This document shows, piece after piece, positions 16,908 to 25,753 of a DNA stretch of 64,000 bases. The stretch is from the NCBI RefSeq assembly GCF_003049575.1, contig NZ_PYWI01000016.1, positions 1 through 64,000 on the forward strand, given 5' to 3'. A model generated the notes under the pieces. The model did no database searches, was not told the DNA's origin, and saw nothing but the letters and a program-made list of their open reading frames with translations. This DNA comes from Lysinibacillus parviboronicapiens. Its GTDB lineage: Bacteria; Bacillota; Bacilli; Bacillales_A; Planococcaceae. Numbering within the stretch: the stretch's first letter is position 1; every line of letters starts with the position of its first letter. Made by a program: the position numbers and the translations under genes.

Positions 16908-17933
16908 GTGAACAGCATGGACAGACAACAGGGGATTAAGAAGTTTCTAGCACCACCCTTTATTAAAGGCGTATTATTGACTTTCGGTATGGCCTTAATC
17001 GCCAAATATATTTCGACCTTTCCTTTCTTTTCTATTTTAGGGCAACTTGTTATTGCGATTATTATAGGTATGGCTTGGAAAGCAACTTTCAATGTAGCAG
17101 ATTCATGGCAACCAGGCATTGCCTTCTCAAGTAAAAAGTTATTGCGCTTTGGTATTATCTTGCTGGGGATGCGTTTGAATTTAGCTGATATTTATCATGC
17201 TGGGGCAAGTGTCTTTGTTATTGCATTTATAGATTTATTGTTTGCATTAATGGTTGTATATGGGTTAACCAAGATATTTCATGTAGAAAAAAAGCTCGGT
17301 ATTTTAACAGCGTGTGGAACAGCCATTTGTGGTGCTGCAGCAGTTGTTGCCATCGCACCACAAATTAAAGCAAATGAAAAAGAAACGGCGGTAGGTGCTG
17401 CGATTGTAGCATTACTTGGAACAGTATTTACACTTGTTTACACCATGCTGTATTCGTTATTTGGATTATCACCGACGCAATATGGTATTTTTGCAGGTGG
17501 CACATTGCATGAAATTGCCCATGTCATAGCCGCAGCAGCAGCTGGTGGAAATGAAGCCGTTGATATAGCGGTAATTGTTAAGCTTACTCGTGTAGCATTG
17601 CTTGTACCAGTTGCAATAATAATTGGTATTTGGTATCAAAGAAGTGAGAACGGACAAGAGAAAAAGGCTTTTTCCCTGTCCATTATTCCATGGTTTATCC
17701 TAGGATTTTTAGCGATGAGTGCCCTTAATTCGCTTGGTATTGTACCACCTGCTATTGCTCAGTCTATCGTGAACTGCGCCTATATTTTAATTGCTATGGC
17801 GATGGCTGGTTTGGGCTTGAACGTAGAAATAAAAACATTTAAACAATTAGGTCTTAAAGCCTTTATTGCAGGATTGATAGGTTCGGTTTGTTTATCCGTT
17901 CTTGGTTATGTATTGGTTATTTTATTTCAATAA
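16908..17933 (+). CDS. YeiH-family putative sulfate exporter
   Basis: A 341-residue polytopic membrane protein of the Cons_hypoth698/YeiH family (PF03601). The conserved core reads GILTACGTAICGAAAVVAIA near residues 127-146, followed by GTLHEIAHVIAAAAAGG. About ten membrane segments are visible. Annotated in databases as a putative sulfate exporter, but the substrate is not firmly shown; it commonly pairs with a CysL-type LysR regulator as here. I kept GTG 16908 because AAAGGA is 8 nt upstream; ATG 16917 is the alternative. Confidence 0.87.
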   Translation: MNSMDRQQGIKKFLAPPFIKGVLLTFGMALIAKYISTFPFFSILGQLVIAIIIGMAWKATFNVADSWQPGIAFSSKKLLRFGIILLGMRLNLADIYHAGASVFVIAFIDLLFALMVVYGLTKIFHVEKKLGILTACGTAICGAAAVVAIAPQIKANEKETAVGAAIVALLGTVFTLVYTMLYSLFGLSPTQYGIFAGGTLHEIAHVIAAAAAGGNEAVDIAVIVKLTRVALLVPVAIIIGIWYQRSENGQEKKAFSLSIIPWFILGFLAMSALNSLGIVPPAIAQSIVNCAYILIAMAMAGLGLNVEIKTFKQLGLKAFIAGLIGSVCLSVLGYVLVILFQ

Positions 17934-17957
17934 GGGAACAATTTTACATTCCCCAAT

Positions 17958-17998
17958 AAAAAGCCTTGCATATTTAGACAAATATGCAAGGCTTTTTT
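17958..17998 (+). terminator. Terminator after YeiH-family gene
   Basis: AAAGCCTTGCATATTT pairs perfectly with AAATATGCAAGGCTTT over 16 bp and ends in TTTT. It is one of the strongest terminators in the window and lies between convergent genes, so it probably works in both directions. Confidence 0.93.
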
Positions 17999-18040
17999 AG
18001 ATAGAATCAGAAGATGATTTAACAGGATTCGAATAAGTGA

Positions 18041-18376
18041 TTAGTGTGATGCTTCAATGGAAGATGCAAGCTCAGCAACAACTATTTTACTGCCAATGAG
18101 CGGACTATTTTCAGGCTTTGCGCCTTCAGATCCTGGTTCAGGACGATGGTGTGCTGCTGCAAAGGCATCACTATTTCTCCAAGCTTGGAAATGTTCCTTT
18201 GTTTCCCAATACATATTGACGCTCATTTCGTCATATGTAGGATCATCTGTCGAAATTAACACCTCTACTTTATGAAAACCTTCGAACTTTTGTAGAGGAC
18301 CTGGTTTTGTAAAGTTAGGTGCCATTTTCGTTGCAAAGCCGGGTTTTACTTGAATACGATTTGTAACAATAATCAT
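18041..18376 (-). CDS. Heme-degrading monooxygenase, IsdG/HmoA type
   Basis: A 111-residue ABM-fold protein. Asn6, Trp66 and His76 sit exactly where the IsdG/IsdI/HmoA catalytic triad (Asn7, Trp67, His77) is expected: VTNRIQV at the start, HFQAWRNS and FAAAHHRPEPGSEG. These enzymes open the heme ring to release iron in the cytosol. The C-terminal KPENSPLIGSKIVVAEL is usual for Bacillales members. A GGGGG ribosome-binding site precedes ATG 18376. A Fur-like dyad lies upstream. No heme transport genes are adjacent, so it stands alone. Confidence 0.88.
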   Translation of the reverse strand: MIIVTNRIQVKPGFATKMAPNFTKPGPLQKFEGFHKVEVLISTDDPTYDEMSVNMYWETKEHFQAWRNSDAFAAAHHRPEPGSEGAKPENSPLIGSKIVVAELASSIEASH

Positions 18377-18443
18377 GTTATTACCCCCCTAATCATTTTC
18401 TTTAAAGTAGAAAAAATCTACTATTTGAATGAATTATCAGTGA

Positions 18444-18489
18444 TTATCATTCGCAATCAATGATAAGTGGCACAGGAAGTCATTGTCAA
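18444..18489 (-). promoter_or_regulatory. Fur-like dyad in the heme monooxygenase promoter
   Basis: TTATCATT (18444-18451) and AATGATAA (18459-18466) form a perfect 8-bp inverted repeat with a 7-nt spacer, rich in the TGATAA/TTATCA words of Fur boxes. On the minus strand TTGACA is at 18489-18484 and a weak -10 (TATCAT) overlaps the dyad, so Fur binding would block transcription when iron is present. The spacer is longer than in the classical 7-1-7 box. Confidence 0.5.
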
Positions 18490-18553
18490 TAGATAGCCTA
18501 TAAATTTGAAATATTCTTTATAAGGCGAAAGGGTCAAGCGCTACCCATTATAG

Positions 18554-19467
18554 TTGATAGTAGTGAAACATTTGACATGCAGAATCTGGATCAAAGCTAA
18601 TGCTATTGGCAACAAGGACACAAATCAACAAACACAACAATTTCCAGCTAGCAATACACCACCGCTTATAAATGATCAAGACGATCCGAATAGTAATCAA
18701 GATAATGTGAATCAACATGATGGCACGCCACAGGATGGTTCTCAACAAAATAGTGGTTTTCCACAAGATGTTATGAATATGGATATGCTCATGGATATGT
18801 CATCTAACTTAATGTCTGATAGGGCTATTAACTTTAGCATAAAGGACCCAGTGTTTGGTGTAACGTTGGAGGAACGACCTTTATTAAATGTGCTTCTTTC
18901 AAATGACGAATATCGTAAAATCTATGAAAACTATTTAGAACAACTAGCGAAAAACTATTTAACAGAGGAATTTTTCCAGAATATAACGAATGGATTATCC
19001 TCCATGCTGACAACGTATGTAGAAGCGGATCCAACTAAATTTTCAACAACCGAACAATTTCTAGAAGGTGTAAAAGGAGAGAATAGCCTACCTGAATTTG
19101 CTAAACAACGGTCAGCGTCTATTCTAAAGTAACTCTCGGGTGAATTAGTCATAGAAGCGAACCCAGACAACGAAATGCAGGGGGGAGAACCATTTACGGA
19201 GGATTTTGCGTTTAACTTTGATTCTCAATCTCCAGAAGACTTTGATCCATCACAAATGCCCCAAGGACCCCCGCAAATGATCAAGATGGAGACAACATTC
19301 AAATGCAAGGGCATGTAGGTGGCAAGATAGGCCCCAACAAAGGTAATGAGCAAATAGTACAACCTTCAGGGATTGATAAGAATACAACCATTACGTCAGG
19401 TGTTTTATGTATTGTATTACTTCTAGCACTTACATTTGTTTTCCGCTTCAATCGAAGAGGGATATAA
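18554..19467 (+). pseudogene. Decayed CotH-family spore coat protein/kinase gene, C-terminal remnant
   Basis: An open stretch (18554-19132) encodes a Q/N-rich linker and then ERPLLNVLLSNDEYRKIYEN and TEEFFQNITNGLSSMLTTYV, the C-terminal part of CotH-like atypical kinases. It stops at a TAA (19130-19132) in the middle of the pattern SASILK*LSGELV; reading continues in the same frame to about 19275, then shifts frame into GNEQIVQPSGIDKNTTITSG and a C-terminal membrane helix (VLCIVLLLALTFVFRF) ending at 19467. The kinase N-terminus is absent and upstream frames are broken. So: truncation, an in-frame stop and a frameshift. Confidence 0.75.
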
Positions 19468-19472
19468 AAAAT

Positions 19473-19507
19473 AAACCATATCTGAAACTTTAGGGTATGG
19501 TTTTTAG
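19473..19507 (+). terminator. Terminator after the cotH-like remnant
   Basis: AAACCATA (19473-19480) pairs with TATGGTTT (19496-19503) and runs into TTTAG. It directly follows the pseudogene's final stop, consistent with being the original gene terminator. Confidence 0.7.
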
Positions 19508-19560
19508 CGCTTCACATGCTAAAATAAAGCATTCATTTTTCGAGGGAGTCCTACAAAGTT

Positions 19561-20163
19561 ATGAATGATCAACAATTTGATAAATATTTGCATATTAATA
19601 CGGTAGGCGATCAATATGGTTTTCCAAAACTTGCCCATTACCATCGCTATGAACCTACCCCATATACAGGACTTGACCAACTATTTCAGCAGTATGAGTT
19701 ACCTAAAAATCCGGTATTTGTCGATATAGGATGTGGAAAAGGGCGTGTCCCAATTTATATAAACGATAAGTTCCATATTCCAACGGTAGGTATCGAGATG
19801 GACGCAGGTTTCTATGCAGAGGCGGAGCACAATAAGGAAAGCTACCGCAAAAGAAAGGGTTCACGAGCTTCAATTTCCTTTGTTCATTCAATTGCAGAGG
19901 CATACCCTATTAAACCAAAAGACAATGTATTTTTCTTTTTTAACCCGTTTTCCATCAATATTTTTCGGACAGTCATTCACAATATATGGGAATCATATGA
20001 GCGGAATAGGCGTGAAGTTCATATTATTTTATATTATCCACCGTATGATTACTTACAATTTTTACATCAGGGTACCTCTTTTGAATTACTCCACGAGGTC
20101 CATCTAGAAAATGAAACAAATGTCAATGAACGACTTTGCGTTTTTGCCTTAAAAAAAGCTTAG
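19561..20163 (+). CDS. Class I SAM-dependent methyltransferase, substrate unknown
   Basis: A 200-residue protein with the SAM-binding motif I VFVDIGCGKGRVPIYI (about residues 57-72), the acidic post-I GIEMD, and FFFFNPFSINIFRTVI in the motif IV position. The late segment NERLCVFAL closes the fold. No substrate-defining domain is visible. The ATG at 19561 has GGGAG about 12 nt upstream, a rather long spacing. The gene appears monocistronic, flanked by terminators. Confidence 0.85.
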   Translation: MNDQQFDKYLHINTVGDQYGFPKLAHYHRYEPTPYTGLDQLFQQYELPKNPVFVDIGCGKGRVPIYINDKFHIPTVGIEMDAGFYAEAEHNKESYRKRKGSRASISFVHSIAEAYPIKPKDNVFFFFNPFSINIFRTVIHNIWESYERNRREVHIILYYPPYDYLQFLHQGTSFELLHEVHLENETNVNERLCVFALKKA

Positions 20164-20194
20164 CATGTGACTACAATCCCATCCCTAAGCTTTT
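20154..20194. terminator. Hairpin at convergent gene ends
   Basis: AAAAGCTTA (20155-20163) pairs with TAAGCTTTT (20186-20194). The minus-strand side continues into seven T residues, so this can terminate proS; the left arm overlaps the stop of the methyltransferase gene. Confidence 0.65.
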
Positions 20195-20232
20195 GGAGTG
20201 TGTGTTCATAGAGCACAATTTCACTAATTTTT

Positions 20233-20268
20233 ATCCCTCCAGCTACAAGCTTAGCTAGAGGGATTTTT
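20233..20268 (+). terminator. Rho-independent terminator
   Basis: ATCCCTCCAGCTA and TAGCTAGAGGGAT (20251-20263) form a near-perfect stem followed by TTTTTT on the plus strand. It ends plus-strand transcription coming from the methyltransferase gene. Confidence 0.85.
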
Positions 20269-20296
20269 TATATAAGAAGTAAGGGTGTCAATGTAT

Positions 20297-21733
20297 TTAG
20301 TATGCGCGAGCAAACCAAACTGTGTGTTTTGCCTCGTTCCCGCAATAAATACAATTCGATTTTTTTATTGGTGGATTAAATGGAATATTTCGCGATGTAA
20401 ATTTTGTTTCATCTTTTACTTTTTGCTCACAAATATTGCTGCCACACCATCCAGCCAAAATCCACCCAGGAATATTTTTATTGGCTTTGCTCTGTGTAAT
20501 ATGATCTTGTAACTGTTGTAGCGAATCAATTGTTACATGTGAGTTGGCATCTCGAAATTGTCGAGCTTTTTCAAGTAGACGCTTTTGCATTACATTTAAT
20601 TCTTCCTCAATGACATCCGTGAATCGATCAAGCGCAACTGTTATTTTTTCTTCTTCATCGCGTAGCTTTATTACTACTTGGTTGTTTTGAAAATCACGAG
20701 GACCAAATTCTACACGAAGTGATGCCCCTTTTTGTTCCCACTTATTAAACTTGAACCCCGGTGTTAAATCGGAATCATCTAATTTCACACGAATCCCTTT
20801 AGCTTTTAATACCTTATATAGGTCATCTAACTTCTCTAGTATCTCAGGATGCTTTTTAAAGGGCCCAACTGGAATTAATACGACTTGGGTTGGTGCAATT
20901 TTTGGTGGTAAAACCAATCCTCGCTCATCCCCATGTACCATAATAACAGAACCTATTAAGCGAGTAGATGTGCCCCAAGAAGTAGTGTGAACATAGTCAT
21001 GTTGGTTGTTTTTATTTAAATATTTTATATTAAATGCCTCTGCAAATTTTGTGCCAAGATAATGAGATGTCCCTGCTTGTACAGCTTTTCCATCTTTCAT
21101 CATCGCTTCAATTGAAAATGTATCGATTGCGCCTGCAAAACGCTCTGATTCGGTTTTTGTGCCATCAAATACAGGAATTGCTAGCAAATTTTCTACTACT
21201 TTCTTATAAATATCTAGCATTTGTAATGTTTCATGCCGTGCTTCTTCTTCATCAGCATGAGCTGTATGGCCTTCTTGCCATAAAAATTCTGAAGTGCGTA
21301 TAAAAGGTAAGGTTTTCTTTTCCCAGCGAAAAACGTTCGCCCATTGATTCAGTAATAATGGCAAATCGCGATAACTTTTAATCCAATTTGAATACAAATA
21401 ACCTATCATTGTTTCAGATGTTGGACGCAATGCTAAGCGCTCTTCTAATTGTTCTCCAGCAGCTTCAGTAACCCACGGTAATTCAGGTGAAAAACCTTCT
21501 ATATGATCCTTTTCTTTTTGAAAAAATGATTCAGGAATTAGCATTGGAAAATACGCATTGCGATGTCCGGTTTCTTTAAAATGATAATCCATTTCGGCTT
21601 GAATATGCTCCCATATCTCATAGCCGTCAGGTTTAAATGCTATACATCCTCTCACAGGTGTATAGTCCATTAAATCTGCATTTTGAATTGTTTCAATATA
21701 CCATTTTGTAAACTCATTTTGCTGAATCGTCAT
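20297..21733 (-). CDS. proS: Prolyl-tRNA synthetase, short form without editing domain
   Basis: Charges tRNA-Pro in the cytosol. The 478-residue protein is the archaeal/eukaryote-like ProRS (ProS type 3): DYTPVRGCIAFKPDGYEIWE, then RPTSETMIGYLYSNWIKSYR, FRWEKKTLPFIRTSEFLWQE and a C-terminal anticodon-binding plus zinc-like tail with CGSNIC and CIYCGNEA. It lacks the INS editing insertion of the usual bacterial enzyme (about 570 residues). AAGGAGG precedes ATG 21733; 15 extra upstream codons overlap the leader terminator and are rejected. It is controlled by a T-box leader. A long-form proS may also exist elsewhere. Confidence 0.93.
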   Translation of the reverse strand: MTIQQNEFTKWYIETIQNADLMDYTPVRGCIAFKPDGYEIWEHIQAEMDYHFKETGHRNAYFPMLIPESFFQKEKDHIEGFSPELPWVTEAAGEQLEERLALRPTSETMIGYLYSNWIKSYRDLPLLLNQWANVFRWEKKTLPFIRTSEFLWQEGHTAHADEEEARHETLQMLDIYKKVVENLLAIPVFDGTKTESERFAGAIDTFSIEAMMKDGKAVQAGTSHYLGTKFAEAFNIKYLNKNNQHDYVHTTSWGTSTRLIGSVIMVHGDERGLVLPPKIAPTQVVLIPVGPFKKHPEILEKLDDLYKVLKAKGIRVKLDDSDLTPGFKFNKWEQKGASLRVEFGPRDFQNNQVVIKLRDEEEKITVALDRFTDVIEEELNVMQKRLLEKARQFRDANSHVTIDSLQQLQDHITQSKANKNIPGWILAGWCGSNICEQKVKDETKFTSRNIPFNPPIKKSNCIYCGNEAKHTVWFARAY

Positions 21734-21767
21734 AATTGCTCCTCCTTGCTTACTAATAATGTAAATA

Positions 21768-22000
21768 AAAAAGCACAAAGCTATCCTTCTAACTAAGGAC
21801 GTCTTTGTGCTTTAACAAACGTGGTACCACCTATTTTTAGTTTTATAAATGTATAAAACTCTCTAGCGTTTTATAACGGAAACGAACCGGTTATGTTTTC
21901 ATAACTTCTCCGTGGTACGTTTCAGTAAAGAATAATGGTATAGCTCTCAGCAATTACTATACTCTCTGTAACACTTCTTTTACTTACTTGGTCACATCAT
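21768..22000 (-). promoter_or_regulatory. T-box leader of proS
   Basis: On the minus strand the conserved T-box sequence AGGTGGTACCACG lies at 21832-21820. It is followed by the terminator AAAGCACAAAGACGTCC... (21813 down to about 21769), whose stem closes with GCTTTGTGCTTT and a T-run. Upstream are stem I features: AG-rich AGAGAG, the distal loop GCTGAGAGC and GTAAAAGAA/TTCTTTAC pairing. Uncharged tRNA-Pro would stabilise the antiterminator. I could not assign the proline specifier codon with confidence. Confidence 0.85.
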
Positions 22001-22499
22001 TGAAATATATTTTTGATATAGCTTAACAAATGATACAAAATAATACAAGTATTTAGAGCAAGCCCTTATTATTTTCCCGGAAATAAAATACATAAGCCAT
22101 TTTTAATTATAAATTGACTGTTAATATTTCCTGCACGAGGGGTATTTTAGATTGTTTTTTTAGAGACTTTTATATGTAGATGAATCAATTTTCAAAAAAA
22201 GGATGGGTTTTTTATGTCACTAACGATTATTTATACGAAATTTAACAAATTTAAATGATCGTTTTGTATTAACTATCGCTATTAATTAATAGATAATTCT
22301 TAAAAAACTAATTATACTGAAAAATCACTCTAGACTAAATTTAAAGAATGTTTTACAATGTAAAAGGCTTAAATGAATAATATTTAGTTTCAAAAATAGA
22401 TAGTTATAAATAATTATTTTTGCTATTGAGGAAATGCATTTAATTGTTTATAATTATCTGAAATATCTAATATTTGAGAATTTTCAGGGGGAATTAATT
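22001..22499 (+). other. AT-rich leader region of the branched-chain amino-acid operon
   Basis: About 500 bp without a gene of normal size. It contains AATTTTCAAAAAAAG at 22187-22201, matching 12 of 15 positions of the CodY box AATTTTCWGAAAATT, and the half-site AATTTTCAG just before the livK ribosome-binding site. A 14-codon ORF, MSLTIIYTKFNKFK (22214-22258), has AAAGGATGG upstream. No confident promoter was identified. Confidence 0.45.
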
Positions 22500-23723
22500 A
22501 TGAAAGAGAACAAAAAGCTTAAAAAGTTCGGTTCACTTCTAGTCGCTTCTTCACTTCTTGCTGGCGTACTTGCTGGTTGCGGTGCAGGCGACGATTCGAC
22601 AAGTTCAGAAGGCGGATCATCATCAGGTGGTGGGTCATCTGACGGTGATACTATTAAAATAGGTGCTAACTTAGAGCTTTCAGGAAACGTAGCATCATAT
22701 GGATCTTCAATTGGTGTGGGTGCAGAGCTGGCGGTTAAAGAAATTAATGATGCTGGCGGTATTGATGGTAAGAAAATCGAGCTTATTAAAGTAGATAACA
22801 AATCAGAGAACTCCGAGGCAACTGCTGCTGCTATTAAATTAGCAACACAAGATAAAGTAGTAGCAATGCTAGCGCCAGCTACTTCTGGTAACACAGTAGC
22901 AACAGTACAAATTGCGAATAACAACAAAATTCCAATCGTTACTGGGTCAGGTACGGCACCAAATATCACAGTGAATGATGATGGTAGTGTCAATGAATAT
23001 GCATTCCGTACATGCTTCATCGACCCGTTCCAAGGGATCGTAGCAGCAAACTTTGCGGCTGGTGAACTTGATGCGAAAAATGTAGCTATTTTTGCAGATA
23101 ATGCTTCTGACTATGCAAAAGGTTTAGCAAAGTCATTTAAAGAAACGATTACTAAAAATGGCGGTACCGTTGTTAAAGAGGAAGCTTATGTGGCAAAAGA
23201 TACAGACTTCCGTACACAATTAACGAATATTAAAGCAGCCAACCCTGACTTCATCTTTATCCCTGGATACTATGAAGAGGTTGGATTGATTGTAAAACAA
23301 GCACGTGAAATGGGTATTACAGTACCGCTTATGGGGGCTGATGGTTGGGATTCTCCAACTTTAGTAGAGTTAGCTGGGGCAGATGCGCTTAATAATACGT
23401 TTATCACCAACCACTATTCTGCAGAAGATCCTGATCAAAAAATCCAAGATTTTGTAACAGCATTTAAAGCAGCTAACAGTGACAAAGCACCAGATGCATT
23501 CAATGCACTTGGCTATGACACTATTTACTATATTGCAGATGCTATCAAGCGCGCAGGTTCTACTGATGGCGAAGCAATTAAAAATCAATTAGCGGAAACA
23601 AAAGACCTGTCATTAGTAACAGGTACATTCTCAGTTGACGAAAACCATAACCCAATTAAAACAGCAACAGTTCTTGAATTTAAAGACGGTAAACAAGTGT
23701 TCAACTCTAAAGTAAATCCTTAA
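22500..23723 (+). CDS. livK: Branched-chain amino-acid ABC transporter substrate-binding lipoprotein
   Basis: A 407-residue periplasmic-binding-fold type I protein. The signal peptide ends with the lipobox LLAGVLAGC, followed by a Ser/Gly-rich linker (SSEGGSSSGGGSSDGD). The ligand domain starts with IKIGANLELSGNVASYGSSI and includes VVAMLAPATSGNTVA and LGYDTIYYIADAIKRAG. The family binds leucine/isoleucine/valine and related amino acids. ATG 22500 has AGGGGG 8 nt upstream; 22 codons further upstream are untranslated leader. First gene of a five-gene operon and separated from livH by two hairpins. Confidence 0.92.
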   Translation: MKENKKLKKFGSLLVASSLLAGVLAGCGAGDDSTSSEGGSSSGGGSSDGDTIKIGANLELSGNVASYGSSIGVGAELAVKEINDAGGIDGKKIELIKVDNKSENSEATAAAIKLATQDKVVAMLAPATSGNTVATVQIANNNKIPIVTGSGTAPNITVNDDGSVNEYAFRTCFIDPFQGIVAANFAAGELDAKNVAIFADNASDYAKGLAKSFKETITKNGGTVVKEEAYVAKDTDFRTQLTNIKAANPDFIFIPGYYEEVGLIVKQAREMGITVPLMGADGWDSPTLVELAGADALNNTFITNHYSAEDPDQKIQDFVTAFKAANSDKAPDAFNALGYDTIYYIADAIKRAGSTDGEAIKNQLAETKDLSLVTGTFSVDENHNPIKTATVLEFKDGKQVFNSKVNP

Positions 23724-23731
23724 CTTTTGGC

Positions 23732-23766
23732 AAGGGGGGAGGCGGGCAAACTCGCCTTCCCTTTTT
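23732..23766 (+). terminator. Hairpin after livK
   Basis: AAGG-GGGAGGCG pairs with CGCC-TTCCCTT and runs into TTT. A leaky terminator here would leave an excess of binding-protein mRNA relative to the membrane components. Confidence 0.75.
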
Positions 23767-23839
23767 ATGCTTCATAGACAACTAGACTGATAAAAAAGCA
23801 TAGATTCTAGCATAAGGAATCGGAAATAACTGTTTACGA

Positions 23840-23892
23840 GGGACACGAGTTTTTCTGCATTCACTAAATTATGTAGAAATACGTCCCGTTTT
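23840..23892 (+). terminator. Second hairpin between livK and livH
   Basis: GGGAC (23840-23844) with GTCCC (23883-23887) closes a stem whose inner part pairs TTTTCTGCAT with ATGTAGAAA. GTTTTT follows. This is a second possible partial terminator or attenuator before livH. Confidence 0.6.
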
Positions 23893-23928
23893 TGCATTCC
23901 TCAAAAAATTTAAAAGGAGTGAACGCTC

Positions 23929-24804
23929 ATGGAATGGATACAGCAGCTTGTGAATGGTATTTCACTCGGTAGTATCTACGCGTTAATAGCGTTAGGGTAT
24001 ACGATGGTATACGGTATTATAAAGCTAATTAACTTTGCCCACGGTGATGTTTTTATGATTGGGGCATTTATTGGCTTCTATGCAATTGCTAAATGGGAGC
24101 TTGGTTTTTTCCCAGCTTTATTATTGGCAATGGCAATTTGCGCAATCTTTGGTGTGTTAATTGAACGGATTGCATATAAGCGTTTACGAAATGCAACGCG
24201 TATTGCTGCATTAATTACAGCGATTGGTGTATCGCTATTAATCGAATATACGACTATTTTCTTTAGAGGTGCGCAACCGGCGGCATATCCTGAAGTATTT
24301 AAAAATAGAACATTTGATATCTTTGGGGTTCAAATTAGCAGTACCTCGATTTTAATATTATCTGTCGCTGTCGTACTGATGATTCTTTTACAATTCATCG
24401 TACATAAAACAAAAATCGGCAAGGCAATGCGTGCAGTATCACATGATGCAGATGCAGCTCGTCTGATGGGTATCAATGTGGATAATACAATTTCAGCGAC
24501 ATTCGCAATTGGTTCTGCTTTAGCAGGTGCTGCTGGTGTTATCTTCGGCGTGTACTATACAAAAATTGATCCATTAATGGGTGTTATTCCTGGGGTTAAG
24601 GCGTTCATCGCTGCGGTTCTTGGTGGTATCGGTATTATTCCAGGAGCAATGGTAGGTGGCATGTTATTAGGTGTCGTGGAATCCATGGTAAGTGCACTTG
24701 GTTACTCTCTATGGCGCGATGCAGCGGCATTCGTTATTTTAATTTTAATCTTAATCTTCAGACCATCGGGTATCTTTGGTAAAAACGCCCGCGAGAAAGT
24801 GTAG
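23929..24804 (+). CDS. livH: Branched-chain amino-acid ABC transporter permease LivH type
   Basis: A 291-residue polytopic permease: the opening LVNGISLGSIYALIALGYTM, KLINFAHGDVFMIGAF and the loop AMRAVSHDADAARLMGINVD are hallmarks of LivH. Late glycine-rich AAVLGGIGIIPGAMVGG is also typical. AAAAGGAG lies upstream of the ATG. It forms the heterodimeric channel with LivM, the next gene, 13 bp downstream. Confidence 0.94.
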   Translation: MEWIQQLVNGISLGSIYALIALGYTMVYGIIKLINFAHGDVFMIGAFIGFYAIAKWELGFFPALLLAMAICAIFGVLIERIAYKRLRNATRIAALITAIGVSLLIEYTTIFFRGAQPAAYPEVFKNRTFDIFGVQISSTSILILSVAVVLMILLQFIVHKTKIGKAMRAVSHDADAARLMGINVDNTISATFAIGSALAGAAGVIFGVYYTKIDPLMGVIPGVKAFIAAVLGGIGIIPGAMVGGMLLGVVESMVSALGYSLWRDAAAFVILILILIFRPSGIFGKNAREKV

Positions 24805-24817
24805 GTGAGCGGTAAAT

Positions 24818-25753
24818 ATGAAGAAGTCTAAAGTTTTCTGGGGCTATGCTGTATTAGCGCTAGTCATCTATGCAATTATACAGGTGCTTATTACAACCGG
24901 CACTATTGATATTTACTATCAAAACATGTTAATCACAATGTGTATTAACATCATGCTTGCAGTCAGCTTGCACATTGTAATTGGGGTTACTGGTCAATTT
25001 TCTATAGGGCATGCAGGTTTCTTAGCGGTGGGTGCGTATATCTCAGCTATTATTACAACAAAGCTCATGCTGCCATTTCCATTAGCTATTTTCTTAGGGG
25101 CGCTTGCAGCAGCAGTAGCTGGTTTAATCGTAGGTATTCCAACGCTACGCTTAAAAGGGGACTATTTAGCAATCGCAACGCTCGGCTTCGCGGAAATTAT
25201 ACGTATTGTATTTTTAAATACGGACTATGTTGGTGGCGCAGCGGGTATGCAGGTTAAGTATTTATCGACTTGGACTTATGCGTTCGTAGGTGTTGTGTTA
25301 ACAATTGTAGTTATCGCAAACTTCACAAATTCACGTCATGGTCGTGCGTGTATCTCAATTCGTGAAGACGAAATTGCTGCAGATGCAATGGGCATTAACA
25401 CAACATACTATAAAGTTGTGGCGTTTGCGATTGGTTCATTCTTTGCGGGTCTTGCTGGGGCCATTTTCGCACATAATTTCTACATTATTCAACCGACAAC
25501 TTTCGGTTTCTTAAAATCATTTGATATTTTAATTTACGTAGTACTTGGTGGTTTAGGAAGTCTTTCAGGTTCTGTAATCGCGGCAATATTCTTGACGGTT
25601 GTTTCAACATATCTAGCGAATTTCCCCGAAACACGGATGATTATTTACAGTTTGGTACTTATAATCGTAATGCTATATCGTCCAAAGGGGTTAATGGGGA
25701 CAAAAGAAATTACGGACTTATTCAAGTTTGGTAAAAAAGGAGGTACAAAATAA
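24818..25753 (+). CDS. livM: Branched-chain amino-acid ABC transporter permease LivM type
   Basis: A 311-residue polytopic permease. HIVIGVTGQFSIGHAGFLAV, PTLRLKGDYLAIATLGFAEI and ISIREDEIAADAMGINTTYY are the canonical LivM segments. Its stop codon overlaps the start of livG (TAATG), which indicates translational coupling. Confidence 0.94.
   Translation: MKKSKVFWGYAVLALVIYAIIQVLITTGTIDIYYQNMLITMCINIMLAVSLHIVIGVTGQFSIGHAGFLAVGAYISAIITTKLMLPFPLAIFLGALAAAVAGLIVGIPTLRLKGDYLAIATLGFAEIIRIVFLNTDYVGGAAGMQVKYLSTWTYAFVGVVLTIVVIANFTNSRHGRACISIREDEIAADAMGINTTYYKVVAFAIGSFFAGLAGAIFAHNFYIIQPTTFGFLKSFDILIYVVLGGLGSLSGSVIAAIFLTVVSTYLANFPETRMIIYSLVLIIVMLYRPKGLMGTKEITDLFKFGKKGGTK

Noticed and set aside
18554-19132. 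192-codon frame taken as an intact gene
   Set aside because: Homology-like pattern continues past the stop and through a frameshift, so it is part of a pseudogene.
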